Source: an uncultured Alistipes sp.
GTDB taxonomy: Bacteria > Bacteroidota > Bacteroidia > Bacteroidales > UBA932
DNA length: 64,000 bases
Reading direction: 5' to 3'
NCBI GenBank assembly: GCA_900550465.1
Contig: URSC01000003.1
Coordinates: 150,870-214,869, forward strand
Shown here: positions 36,057 to 44,078 of the stretch, in pieces
Layout: every line of letters begins with the position of its first letter
Numbering within the stretch: position 1 is the stretch's first letter
Position numbers and translations under genes: made by a program
The notes under the pieces: generated by a model
Database searches by the model: none
Told to the model about the DNA's origin: nothing
Seen by the model: the letters and a program-made list of their open reading frames with translations, nothing else

Positions 36057-36076
36057 CATCATAAAACGCAATACTT

Positions 36077-37351
36077 ATGAAAACGATAGAAGGACACGAC
36101 GTGAAAATCTTCACTGACAACATCGAGAACACAGCCCTGGAACAGATCGGCAGGCTGATGTCCATCGGCACGTTCAGCGGATGCAAGGTCCGCATCATGC
36201 CGGATGTGCACGCTGGGGCCGGCTGTGTCATAGGCTTCACCGGCGACCTTGGCGACAAGGTCATTCCTAATATTGTCGGAGTGGACATCGGCTGCGGCAT
36301 GCTCGTCCAGCCGTTCGCCTGCAGCGGAGAAATTGACTTTCGCGCCCTGAACGAATTCATTCTGAACAATATTCCTTCAGGCAGGGGCATCCGGGACAAG
36401 GCGGAACTGGTGCTGCCCCAGCCTTATATGGGAAGGTACGGGGAAGCCAGGGAACTGATCAAGGCCCTGCGCTGCTTCCGCGACCTGAAGGACAGCAAGC
36501 GGCTGTACAAGGCCGCCGGTACGCTGGGCGGCGGCAATCATTTCATCGAGCTGGACCATGATGACAGCGGCAGGATGTACATCGTGGTACACACCGGCAG
36601 CCGCAATCTAGGCAAGCAGGTGGCCGAAATCTACCAGAAACTGGCGGTAAAAAACATGTCCGGCTGGGACAGACTGATGGATCAGCAGGCTCGGATGATT
36701 GAGGAATACAAGGCAGCAGGACGCCGCTCGGAACTTCAGGAGGCCATCCGTCAACTGCACTGCTCCTTCAGGATGCAGCGGCCGCCGGTTCCAGACGAGC
36801 TGTGCTGGCTCGAAGGTCAGCCCAGGGAAGACTATCTGCACGACATGCGCCTGTGTCAGGAATGGGCCCGGATCAACCGCAGCATCATCATAGACCTACT
36901 GACCGGCCATCTGCGGACTCAGGGCAATATCACCGCCGCTCCGGAGACTCTGCTCCCCGAACGCTTCGAGAGCGTCCACAACTACATCGGTGACGACAAT
37001 ATCATCCGCAAGGGCGCCATCTCCGCCTGCGAGGGACAGAAGTGCATCATCCCCATGAACATGCGGGACGGTTCCCTGATATGCTCCGGCAAGGGCAATC
37101 CCGACTGGAACTTCTCCGCCCCTCACGGCGCCGGCCGCATCATGAGCCGCGCCAAGGCATTCGAGCAGGTCAGCATGGAAGCCTTCGCCGAGTCCATGAA
37201 GGGCATCTACAGTGAGACGGTCTCAGAGCAGACCCGCGACGAGTCCCCCATGGTCTACAAGCCCATGGCCGAGATCATCGCCAACATAGCAGACACCGTG
37301 GATATCCTCGACATCATAAAACCCGTGTTCAACTTCAAGGCAGCGGAGTAA
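36077..37351 (+). CDS. rtcB: RtcB-family RNA ligase
   Basis: 424 residues. The Mn/GMP site is complete: D70 and C73 in GVDIGCGM, H155 in GGGNHFIEL, H172 in VVHTGSRN, H301 in VHNYI, and the guanylated H350 in SAPHGAGR. It joins 2',3'-cyclic phosphate ends to 5'-OH ends using GTP, acting in RNA repair. At 424 residues it belongs to the shorter bacterial form. No archease or RtcR/RtcA partner is nearby. It has its own promoter and converges on the AAA+ ATPase gene. Confidence 0.92.
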   Translation: MKTIEGHDVKIFTDNIENTALEQIGRLMSIGTFSGCKVRIMPDVHAGAGCVIGFTGDLGDKVIPNIVGVDIGCGMLVQPFACSGEIDFRALNEFILNNIPSGRGIRDKAELVLPQPYMGRYGEARELIKALRCFRDLKDSKRLYKAAGTLGGGNHFIELDHDDSGRMYIVVHTGSRNLGKQVAEIYQKLAVKNMSGWDRLMDQQARMIEEYKAAGRRSELQEAIRQLHCSFRMQRPPVPDELCWLEGQPREDYLHDMRLCQEWARINRSIIIDLLTGHLRTQGNITAAPETLLPERFESVHNYIGDDNIIRKGAISACEGQKCIIPMNMRDGSLICSGKGNPDWNFSAPHGAGRIMSRAKAFEQVSMEAFAESMKGIYSETVSEQTRDESPMVYKPMAEIIANIADTVDILDIIKPVFNFKAAE

Positions 37352-37381
37352 CGGATGACATCACATTACCCGCCGTTCCAA

Positions 37382-37434
37382 CGCTTTTGCAAAAGTGTTT
37401 TTTGGGCAAAATTTCGCTTTTATAAAAGTGTTTT
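37382..37434. repeat. Two CGCTTTTnnAAAAGTGTTTT units
   Basis: CGCTTTTGCAAAAGTGTTTT (37382-37401) and CGCTTTTATAAAAGTGTTTT (37415-37434) are direct repeats, each with a palindromic core. They lie in the 127-base gap between convergent rtcB and the AAA+ gene and may help end rtcB transcription. Confidence 0.5.
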
Positions 37435-37443
37435 GCAATAAAA

Positions 37444-37480
37444 AAGTTCACAACTTTGTGGACCACAAAGTTGTGAACTT
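37444..37480 (-). terminator. Terminator of the AAA+ ATPase gene
   Basis: Arms 37444-37461 and 37463-37480 are a perfect 18-bp inverted repeat around a single base. On the minus strand TTTTTTATT follows. The right arm takes in the first bases of the ATPase stop codon. Confidence 0.75.
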
Positions 37481-39581
37481 AGATAATTTTCGCACTGCCA
37501 AAGCCGATTTTAATACGTTCATTGCCGATTTTCTCCTCACCGCAGAGGCCGGTGATGGCCTCAATGGACGGAGGAGTGCCGTCCAGGACCTCCATCATAG
37601 TGGCCTTGCGGACGATGTTGTCTATCTCGCCGCCGCTGAAATCGTACTCAGATGCCAGACGGGCGGCATCGTCCGGACTCAAGCCCGGGAGTTTGTCGAG
37701 CCAGATGCTGCGCTTGACCTCTACTGACGGCCTCTCGAAGCGGATCTTGAAGAGGAAACGGCGCTCGAAAGCGCGGTCCAGATTGTCAGCCAGGTTCGTG
37801 GTCGCTATCAGTATTCCTTCCAGCTTCTCCATCTCCTCAAGAATAATGTTCTGAATAGTGTTCTCGGTCTGGTCGATACTCCCGCCGTGACCTACCGCCT
37901 TTCGCTTGGAGAATATGGCATCCGCCTCGTTGAACAGCAGTATCGGCTTGACCTGCGAGCGGCGGCACAGCCGCTTATAGCGGGTGAAGATATCCTTGAC
38001 TATCTTCTCGCTCTCCCCGTACCACATGCTTTTAGCCGCACTGATATCCACGTGCACCACGTCCCGGCCGCTCTCCCGCGCCCACTGCAGCACCGATTCG
38101 GTCTTGCCGGTACCAGGAGCACCATAAAGCAGGACCGCGATGCCTTTGGCCAGCCCTTTCTCCTCCAGCCGGGCCAACAGTGACTGATAATTCTGCTCCT
38201 GCAGAGTATCACCCACCAGCCTCAGCTGCTCCTGCTCCTTACCGGAGAAAAACAGTCGTTTTTCCTTGATATCCTTCGAAAGGATTAGTTCCTTCTTGTC
38301 GGGCTTCTCCATGAACAGTTCCGCATCCTCTCCGAAGTACAGTTCCTTTCCTTTATCGGTCAGTTTCAGGACTGTATACTCACCAAAAAGACTGCTCTCC
38401 GTCACCACCTCCGCAAGATCCAGACTCTGCAATTTGTGTTTTTCCTCCTTGAAGGCCTTCAAAGCAGCATTGCGTTCCTTAATAGGATACACAGAACTAA
38501 GTTCCCTATTCAAACTTACCGAGCCACCCCCGGCACAAGCATTGCAGACGATATAGAAGAGTGCGCGGATATCCGCCTCCGCTATAAGACCTTTAATTTT
38601 TGCCAGGCACTCCAGACTGCCGTTGGAATCCTCCATCAGCCGGATCTTCTCGGCCAATTTGTCCAAAGCCTTGGGACTCTTTGTTTCATGAGCACTGCCG
38701 TGGACATACTCACTGACTTCACGGGCAAATGAGAACCTGTCCAGCCCCGTGTACTGCTTTCCGAATATACCGAAATCCTCTCCCAGGAAAATCCGCTGTC
38801 CCGTGACCGTCAGTTCAAGGCTGTCACGGTCCCCTGAGACCTCCACCAGTCCGGCACGGACCAGCGGATGCGTTCCGTCCAGCAACGATTTCCGCTCACG
38901 GAACCGCACCCCGTACGCCTCGTACATATCCCGGAGCGTGGTCGTCAGGTCAGACCTGCCGTTGCCGTCACTGCTGAAAAAGTCGTAACTCATCTCGTAG
39001 AACAATGTCCTGGCCGGAAGGTCCTCCACGACCGCCGCCAGTTCCCTGACCAGCGGCATCCCGCTGTTCTCCCGCTCTATGGAATCCACGAACTGGAAGA
39101 GAGACTCCGACATCACGTCACTGTCCTGCACCTGTGAGTCCACCAGCCGGCAGAAATCATAACGGTCGAACTCCTTCTCCAGAATCCTGGATTTGCGGAG
39201 CTCCGGCCTGCGGTTCTCCAGCACGCTGCCGATTACATGATTGGCCACTAAGAAATTCTGATTGGTCAGACGGCACTCGCTCAAGTCGGTCTGCACCACA
39301 AGCCCTTTCTCCAACAATGACTTGACAAACGGCACATACTCCATAACCTCCAGCTGAGTGCAGCCGAAATAAGATGCCAGATCCTCCAGGTCGCTGCACC
39401 TGCCCGCGCAACTCCTGTCAAAAAGGGCAGTGAACACCACCGCCTCACCCTTGTTATCCAGTCCCAGGCGCTGGGCCATCATATCCAGCTGAGCAGTTAT
39501 CTCCTTACCGCCCAGTCGCTTCAACTTACTGTCACGCAGCTTTACCGCTGCCGCCTTGATCAATTGTATCAGTGTTCTCAT
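37479..39581 (-). CDS. AAA+ ATPase with repeated N-terminal winged-helix-like modules
   Basis: 700 residues. C-terminal AAA+ core: Walker A GAPGTGKT (487-494), Walker B ILLFNEAD (547-554), with Asn where Asp is usual, sensor-1 IATTN (592-596), and Arg finger RAFERRF (603-609). The N-terminal 440 residues seem built from two related units. Each has a helical part with a Cys-rich turn (FDRSCAGRCSDL, 54-65; CNACAGGGSVSL, 346-357), and a later segment ends TVTGQRIFLGED (258-269) or KLTDKGKELYFGED (406-419). A strong AAAGGAGG lies 7 bases before the ATG, unusual in this phylum. Function unknown; a remodelling ATPase. Confidence 0.8.
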   Translation of the reverse strand: MRTLIQLIKAAAVKLRDSKLKRLGGKEITAQLDMMAQRLGLDNKGEAVVFTALFDRSCAGRCSDLEDLASYFGCTQLEVMEYVPFVKSLLEKGLVVQTDLSECRLTNQNFLVANHVIGSVLENRRPELRKSRILEKEFDRYDFCRLVDSQVQDSDVMSESLFQFVDSIERENSGMPLVRELAAVVEDLPARTLFYEMSYDFFSSDGNGRSDLTTTLRDMYEAYGVRFRERKSLLDGTHPLVRAGLVEVSGDRDSLELTVTGQRIFLGEDFGIFGKQYTGLDRFSFAREVSEYVHGSAHETKSPKALDKLAEKIRLMEDSNGSLECLAKIKGLIAEADIRALFYIVCNACAGGGSVSLNRELSSVYPIKERNAALKAFKEEKHKLQSLDLAEVVTESSLFGEYTVLKLTDKGKELYFGEDAELFMEKPDKKELILSKDIKEKRLFFSGKEQEQLRLVGDTLQEQNYQSLLARLEEKGLAKGIAVLLYGAPGTGKTESVLQWARESGRDVVHVDISAAKSMWYGESEKIVKDIFTRYKRLCRRSQVKPILLFNEADAIFSKRKAVGHGGSIDQTENTIQNIILEEMEKLEGILIATTNLADNLDRAFERRFLFKIRFERPSVEVKRSIWLDKLPGLSPDDAARLASEYDFSGGEIDNIVRKATMMEVLDGTPPSIEAITGLCGEEKIGNERIKIGFGSAKII

Positions 39582-39664
39582 ATCCGTCCTCCTTTACTTT
39601 TACGCAGCAAAGGTCGCACGCACATGAGCAGCACAATGGCACACTCATAAAAATTTTGAAAATT

Positions 39665-40159
39665 TTATAAAATCCTCAAGGCAATGGCGGCGCAGGCCTC
39701 CGCATCGGCCAGGGCGTGGTGGTGCTGCGTAAGGTCGTAGCCGCAGCGGGCCGCAACGGTCTGGAGCTGATGATTCGGTAGCTGCGGTCCGAAAACACGG
39801 CGGGAAGCCCTGCAGGTACAATGAAAAACATACTCCGGGTAATCCATGCGGTACATCTGGAACACAGCCCGCAGACATCCCTCGTCGAAAGGACTGTTGT
39901 GGGCCACTAATGGCAGCCCTTCTATCAGCGGAGCCACCTTCTCCCACACATAGGGAAATACCGGCGCATCGGCAGTATCCTCCAGCGTAAGGCCGTGCAC
40001 CCGGGTATTCCAGTAACTGTAATACTCCGGCTCAGGCCGGATGAGGCTGTAAAAGCGGTCGGCTATCACCCCACCCCGCACAACCACTACTCCCACGCTG
40101 CACACACTGGTACGCTGCTCATTGGCTGTCTCGAAATCTATGGCTGCAAAATCTTTCAT
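39665..40159 (-). CDS. DnaQ-like 3'-5' exonuclease (DEDDh)
   Basis: 164 residues from the ATG at 40159 (MKDFAAIDFETAN). A start at 40216 would add 19 residues that overlap the upstream gene and lack family sequence. DEDDh residues: AIDFET (Exo I), HNSPFDEGCL (Exo II), HHALADAEA (Exo III, His and Asp). It is the size of stand-alone epsilon-like exonucleases with no polymerase contact region, so a role in repair or RNA/DNA trimming is likely. Its -7 box overlaps the stop codon of the upstream phosphatase gene. Confidence 0.9.
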   Translation of the reverse strand: MKDFAAIDFETANEQRTSVCSVGVVVVRGGVIADRFYSLIRPEPEYYSYWNTRVHGLTLEDTADAPVFPYVWEKVAPLIEGLPLVAHNSPFDEGCLRAVFQMYRMDYPEYVFHCTCRASRRVFGPQLPNHQLQTVAARCGYDLTQHHHALADAEACAAIALRIL

Positions 40160-40169
40160 TCTTTTAGTT

Positions 40170-40841
40170 TCAAATATAAAGATAAAGACCGTTTCGAAGG
40201 CAGTCGCAGAAAACAACCTTGCCGCCGCCCGGGCCGGTATGCTCTGTCACTTCCGCGACCCGGTTGTGCCCGACTATCTGGGTGAAGCCGTGAAGAGGCT
40301 CCTCCAGCTCGCTTTTATCTGCCCAGAATATGCCGCCGGCATCACCACGGCGGCCTCCACGGGCATAGCCGACACGGAGAAGCGCCGGCACCTGGTCGGC
40401 CGCCGGATTATTCAGCTGCTCCGCCACAGACCGAGAAGCATCACCGCAGAAATCGTAATCGAACCACAGCTGCGACACCCCGGCATGAGTAAACAGATAC
40501 TCCCCGTCCTGAAACGCATACTGGAACAAACCAATATTATTCAGAAACATCCATGAGGCCGCCTCCGCTATCTCCATATCGAAACGGGTACCGACGCACG
40601 CATCCTCACAGAAATAGTGCAGGTCGTGATTGCCTAACAGCAGCACCACATCCTCCGGCCTGTTCCGCTTCAACTCTATGATTGCCCGAAGATTGTCCAA
40701 AAGTTTTCCCTTATGTACATACCCGTACGGATCCAGATAGTCCCCGAGAAAGACCACCCGACACCCAGGATGCGCCTCCACCACATCCCGCCACAGGTCC
40801 AGTCCGTGTACGTCCCCTATCGCTATCGTCGCCTTTTCCAT
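40170..40841 (-). CDS. Cytoplasmic calcineurin-like phosphatase
   Basis: 223 residues without a signal peptide. Motifs: GDVHG (residues 9-13), FLGDYLDPYG, LLLGNHDLHY, THAGVSQLW, and VGHNRV near the C-terminus. This is the PPP-like bacterial metallophosphatase layout related to PrpA/ApaH. The substrate is unknown: a phosphoprotein or a dinucleotide. It is monocistronic with a -7 box at 40871. Confidence 0.88.
   Translation of the reverse strand: MEKATIAIGDVHGLDLWRDVVEAHPGCRVVFLGDYLDPYGYVHKGKLLDNLRAIIELKRNRPEDVVLLLGNHDLHYFCEDACVGTRFDMEIAEAASWMFLNNIGLFQYAFQDGEYLFTHAGVSQLWFDYDFCGDASRSVAEQLNNPAADQVPALLRVGYARGGRRGDAGGIFWADKSELEEPLHGFTQIVGHNRVAEVTEHTGPGGGKVVFCDCLRNGLYLYI
40171..40178 (-). promoter_or_regulatory. 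-7 promoter box of the exonuclease gene
   Basis: TATATTTG on the minus strand. Its last bases coincide with the TGA of the phosphatase gene (40170-40172). Confidence 0.5.
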
Positions 40842-40870
40842 ACCACAAATCTAATCAAATTTCCTTTCCG

Positions 40871-40878
40871 CAAAGATA
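40871..40878 (-). promoter_or_regulatory. -7 promoter box of the phosphatase gene
   Basis: TATCTTTG on the minus strand, 29 bases before the ATG at 40841. Confidence 0.5.
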
Positions 40879-40965
40879 GCCCGACAATGCGCCACATCAC
40901 AGCACATTCTGAACGAACACAGGAACAATGCCAGAACTGCTCCTGGAATGCCTTTCATCTAAAAT

Positions 40966-41391
40966 TTACGTGTGGCTTTCTTCTGTTTCTATAGCTATAA
41001 GCTCCTTTATGTGCTCAATAAATGCTTCTGCTTTAGGAATATAATCCTCGACCATAGCCTTGTCGCAATAGATGAAATCATCATAGTCACTGCTGTTTCT
41101 CATATGAAATAACAGCGAATATATTCTGGCATCACTCTGGGGTATTTTGCCGTTAGAGACAAAATGCAGTCCGAGCATGGACTTTGTTCCGTTATGAGTA
41201 TGAGCGGGTATACCATATTTTAACAGAAGAGCATTTACCGCATAAAAGCAAGCATAGTACAATCTGTTTACGGCTGTATTGTAATGCGCAGTGCTATGCA
41301 TTAGTCTTGCCTCATCCAGAGTTTCGCTTGCCCTGCCAAGTCTGTACTTTACCAAGTCACATCTGCTTTTGTCGTCAAGTGTCTCTTTCAT
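40966..41391 (-). CDS. HEPN-domain protein, probable toxin-side partner of MNT/HEPN pair
   Basis: 141 residues, all-helical HEPN fold: YRLGRASETLDEARLM, then AVNRLYYACFYAVNALLLK, HNGTKSMLGLHFV, and FHMRNSSDYDDF. The RNase motif of HEPN toxins (R-x4-6-H) is not evident; the expected place reads RNSSDYDD. It may have another role, or be the PF05168 type that lacks the motif. The start overlaps the stop of the nucleotidyltransferase gene upstream by four bases (ATGA), the usual coupling for such pairs. Confidence 0.85.
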   Translation of the reverse strand: MKETLDDKSRCDLVKYRLGRASETLDEARLMHSTAHYNTAVNRLYYACFYAVNALLLKYGIPAHTHNGTKSMLGLHFVSNGKIPQSDARIYSLLFHMRNSSDYDDFIYCDKAMVEDYIPKAEAFIEHIKELIAIETEESHT

Positions 41392-41702
41392 AGCTCTATT
41401 CCTTCATTCATAACATTCACATAGAACGGCGTTTTAAACGGTCTGTTGTACCACAGCTTCTTAAGTGTTATGGTGGGGCTGATGGTTACACCTGTCCTGA
41501 GTTCCAGGTCGTATAAAGGGCCGGCCACTGCCTCCTGGTCTTTTAGAGTCAGCACATCACCGTCAAGGAGCACCAGCAAGTCTATATCACTGTCCTCTCC
41601 AGCATCTCCTCTAGCCTCGGAGCCATAAAGAATGGCTTTAGCGGTAGGTACCGCTTTGTGCAATATTTCTCTCACTTGATTTACAATATGTTCCCGTCTC
41701 AT
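41388..41702 (-). CDS. MNT-type minimal nucleotidyltransferase (antitoxin-like)
   Basis: 104 residues. The nucleotidyltransferase motif is complete: GSEARGDAGEDSDIDLLV (GS-x10-D-x-D) near residue 27, with a third acidic residue expected in LELRTGVTI. In HEPN/MNT systems this protein adds AMP to the HEPN partner and silences it. It precedes the HEPN gene, with translational coupling. Confidence 0.88.
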   Translation of the reverse strand: MRREHIVNQVREILHKAVPTAKAILYGSEARGDAGEDSDIDLLVLLDGDVLTLKDQEAVAGPLYDLELRTGVTISPTITLKKLWYNRPFKTPFYVNVMNEGIEL

Positions 41703-41831
41703 GGCTACTTTACTTTTACACCGCTAAGTTAGCAAAATATCCCAAACTGTCTTTTTCTCATGCGAAGAATGGCGGATATCTTATTTATCCATGATGTAAG
41801 TCTGTCTGTCACGGGCTCATCATTCAGACTG

Positions 41832-42704
41832 TCATCGTTGAATAGGCTTTGAGACCACATCAAATGTCCTGTATCTGGCGAAGAACTGCCGGAAAGGAGA
41901 ACAAACTCTTTCACGTACCGTCCACGCCTCTTTTCCCTGTGATGTCGGATGATATGAATTAAAAAGCAGAGCTCCTTCATCTTTGTAATAATACAGCTTA
42001 CATTCAAAGTCATAGGGACTATCACCGTATTTATACACCCACCTGTGAGCATCGTCCGGGACAATGCCGTTGAAATAATTCCGCACCACACTGTCAAATA
42101 TAATACCGTGAGTATCGCAGCACACAATGATATTGGGTCTGAGAATGTCTATCTCCCTTGCCAATAACTGCCCGTCTTTCTCAAGTGTCTGAGTTAAAAC
42201 AGCATCGTCGCATTTCTTGCCTCCCGCCAGTTTCTTCGCCTCCACATACGCAAACGGAACTTCGTTGAACAGAGTTTTCAGCCTGCCGATATCCTTGGCA
42301 CCGTCATTCAGTTCTTTTCCCTTATTCTCCTCCGTCATATTGTACAGCTCGTACAGCATGACGGCAATATTCTTGAAAAAACCTCCTTTCAGATTCCGGG
42401 TCTTGTCCGCGCCTTTCCTGGACGCTTCGTTGTCCGGATAACCTACAAGCAGCCTTCTGGTATCATAACCCCACCCATCAGGACAGTCCTTCACTATGAA
42501 CATTATCCTGCGGGCGGCCCTCTCCCACTCAGCGTTGATGTCATAGCCGCTTTCCACATCCTTGTACTTGAGCGTCAGGCCGTCCTCGCAAAACCTGTCC
42601 GCCGCCCTATCGCTTTCAGAACACGATGCTTTCCACTCTTCAAACAGTTCGTTCAGCCTGCCGTTGTAGGACTCATTCAATTGCTTCTGATAATACTCTT
42701 CCAT
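41832..42704 (-). CDS. Conserved hypothetical, uracil-DNA-glycosylase-like look
   Basis: 290 residues, no signal peptide. Possible Rossmann-like elements: RRIMFIVKDCPDGWGYDTRR near residue 68, LRPNIIVCCDTHGIIFD near 198, and LFNSYHPTSQG near 255, where UDG-superfamily enzymes carry a His motif. I do not see the catalytic Asp/Asn of a defined UDG family with confidence. The gene stands alone, behind the small ORF unit and ahead of the MNT/HEPN pair. It may be part of a small defence or repair patch. Confidence 0.55.
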   Translation of the reverse strand: MEEYYQKQLNESYNGRLNELFEEWKASCSESDRAADRFCEDGLTLKYKDVESGYDINAEWERAARRIMFIVKDCPDGWGYDTRRLLVGYPDNEASRKGADKTRNLKGGFFKNIAVMLYELYNMTEENKGKELNDGAKDIGRLKTLFNEVPFAYVEAKKLAGGKKCDDAVLTQTLEKDGQLLAREIDILRPNIIVCCDTHGIIFDSVVRNYFNGIVPDDAHRWVYKYGDSPYDFECKLYYYKDEGALLFNSYHPTSQGKEAWTVRERVCSPFRQFFARYRTFDVVSKPIQR

Positions 42705-42741
42705 AATATATCTTAACTTTTAAATTTCAAACATTAAAATC

Positions 42742-42769
42742 AGGATGCGCCAAAAAAATGACGCATCCT
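42742..42769 (-). terminator. Terminator of the 47-aa ORF unit
   Basis: AGGATGCG and CGCATCCT pair; on the minus strand the loop contains seven T. It is 13 bases past the stop of the small ORF. Confidence 0.55.
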
Positions 42770-42781
42770 AAACTCTGTCAA

Positions 42782-42925
42782 TTACTTCTTCGGCACAAAA
42801 ACATAGATTTTCTGCGAGCCGTTAATGACCTTTGCTTCGCCGCCTAATTGACGCGCTGCATTTTGCAAGTCAGATAAAGATGGATAAGTCTGACTGTTAC
42901 CGTTGGGGAAATTTAAAGTATACAT
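42782..42925 (-). CDS. 47-aa protein of unknown function
   Basis: ATG to TAA: MYTLNFPNGNSQTYPSLSDL, then QNAARQLGGEAKVINGSQKI, then YVFVPKK. The composition is that of a small folded protein with beta strands at each end (YTLNFPNG and KIYVFVP) and a helix in between; there is no signal or membrane segment. The ORF is bounded by a -7 box at 43240 and a terminator at 42742, giving a transcript of about 490 bases. About 310 of these are a structured leader. I know no function for it. It is shorter than most gene-finder cut-offs. Confidence 0.65.
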   Translation of the reverse strand: MYTLNFPNGNSQTYPSLSDLQNAARQLGGEAKVINGSQKIYVFVPKK

Positions 42926-43239
42926 AAGTGTTTTGTTTTGTGCCCTGCCTTTCGGAAGAGCGGGTTAATAAAATGGTTTTTACAGGCAAAAAGAAAGTGT
43001 GGAGACAGCCTGTTTTCCCGGAAGAAGGTTGTGGTAAGACCCGATCAGAGATAAACGCCCGATACTCCACACCTGTGCAGTTATGAGGTATCGGACAGAG
43101 CGTCCTACCGCATGACCATACAAGTGACGGGTGCCGCCGTCGTCCTTCTGATCTTGAAAACTACCACATTTTCTTCCGAGGACAGTACGAAAACACTTTC
43201 GTCTGCATTATGTCGCACCGGTATTCACCACCGGCACGA
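42926..43239 (-). ncRNA. Structured leader RNA in front of the 47-aa ORF
   Basis: Pairings visible in the DNA: a 12-bp stem with two non-Watson-Crick positions at the very 5' end (43211-43222 with 43230-43241); GGTA-GGAC with GTCC-TACC (43087-43109); GTGTGGAG with CTCCACAC (42997-43004, 43065-43072), enclosing ACAGCC with GGTTGT; and GTGGTA plus GATCAG (43031-43048) with CTGATC plus TACCAC (43148-43167). The last set crosses the GTGTGGAG stem, so a pseudoknot or a switch between two states is possible. It resembles no riboswitch, tmRNA, RNase P or SRP RNA that I know. It could be a leader or an RNA of its own. Confidence 0.5.
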
Positions 43240-43247
43240 CAAAGTTA
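43240..43247 (-). promoter_or_regulatory. -7 promoter box of the structured-leader unit
   Basis: TAACTTTG on the minus strand. Transcription would begin about 5 bases further on, at the foot of the first hairpin. Confidence 0.6.
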
Positions 43248-43284
43248 GCAAAATTTTCCAGTATCGGGCGTAATGCAAGACAAA

Positions 43285-43770
43285 TCATACTCCGAAACCG
43301 CCGTTTTTCAACAGCCGGTCGTAGATGACAATACTTCCGGCCACCGACACGTTTAGAGAGAACTCTCCGGGAATCTGCACCACATCCGTACAATGCTCCA
43401 GTGCCTCCTGCGACAGGCCGTCCGTTTCCGAACCAAGCAGATATACCGCACGCTCCGGATGCCTGTATCCGGCGAGCGGGACACTGCGCTCATCCAATTC
43501 TATGCCCACTAATCGCGCATCCTTGGGTAGCGAACTGTAAAATTGCCCGAAACTCTCATATTCAAACAGAGGGACATGCCTCCAACTCCTCAACGTATCT
43601 GTCGCTACCGGTTTATAATGACCTATAACAAACATGAAATCGGCCTTCATGATATGGGCCGTCCGCCACAATGTTCCGACATTCTTAGCCGTGCGCGGAT
43701 ACTCGATACCTATACCGAAAAAGCCCCGTCCGCACTGCGGCACCACTACATTAGGATATTGTTCCATCAT
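43285..43770 (-). CDS. SpoU/TrmH-family RNA methyltransferase
   Basis: 161 residues from the ATGATG at 43770 (MMEQYPNVVVPQCGRGFFG). The longer frame from 43860 runs back through what looks like promoter and gene-fragment DNA. SPOUT motifs: AKNVGTLWRTAH (motif 1), LLGSETDGLSQEAL (motif 2) and IPGEFSLNVSVAGSIVIYD (motif 3), forming the trefoil-knot SAM site. It probably 2'-O-methylates a tRNA or rRNA; the target is unclear. It has no N-terminal RNA-binding extension. The transcript runs toward the small-ORF unit, which has its own promoter. Confidence 0.88.
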   Translation of the reverse strand: MMEQYPNVVVPQCGRGFFGIGIEYPRTAKNVGTLWRTAHIMKADFMFVIGHYKPVATDTLRSWRHVPLFEYESFGQFYSSLPKDARLVGIELDERSVPLAGYRHPERAVYLLGSETDGLSQEALEHCTDVVQIPGEFSLNVSVAGSIVIYDRLLKNGGFGV

Positions 43771-43866
43771 TTTTAATTTTTCGCAAATGTCTCTCTTGGT
43801 TGCGCCAAAACACAGCACAACACGCAATAATGAAATTCCCCGTTCCCACCCTCGTATCATCGGCAG

Positions 43867-44036
43867 TCAGTATATGGTGATAAATCTTAAAACGGCATCG
43901 TCGGCCATGCGCCTTGCATCTATGCCACCGATTAGGGTGATAATGCTGGAATGACGATTGAACGGCACTGCTCCCGGTTCCCGCCGGCAGCTCCTTTACC
44001 CCATGTTCTTTTCCGTTTACAAGGATCTCCTTGATA
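43867..44036 (-). pseudogene. Frameshifted fragment of an unrecognised protein
   Basis: One minus-strand frame gives CIKEILVNGKEHGVKELPAG; a second, picked up shortly after, gives PFNRHSSIITLIGGIDAR, then RMADDAVLRFITIY and a stop at 43867. Together they read like one small protein broken by a frameshift near 43960-43975. No start codon is visible. This is the only content I see in 43771-44078. Confidence 0.3.
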
Positions 44037-44078
44037 CAGAATTATACTCGCCCTGAAAATGATACTACTCCTTATAGT

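Noticed and set aside
42926..43239. Retron msr-msd or tmRNA as an explanation for the structured leader
   Set aside because: No reverse transcriptase is nearby, and the tmRNA landmarks (tRNA-like ends, tag frame) are absent.
43771..43860. Upstream start (43860) for the SpoU methyltransferase
   Set aside because: The extra 30 residues lack family sequence, and the ATGATG at 43770 begins the conserved fold.
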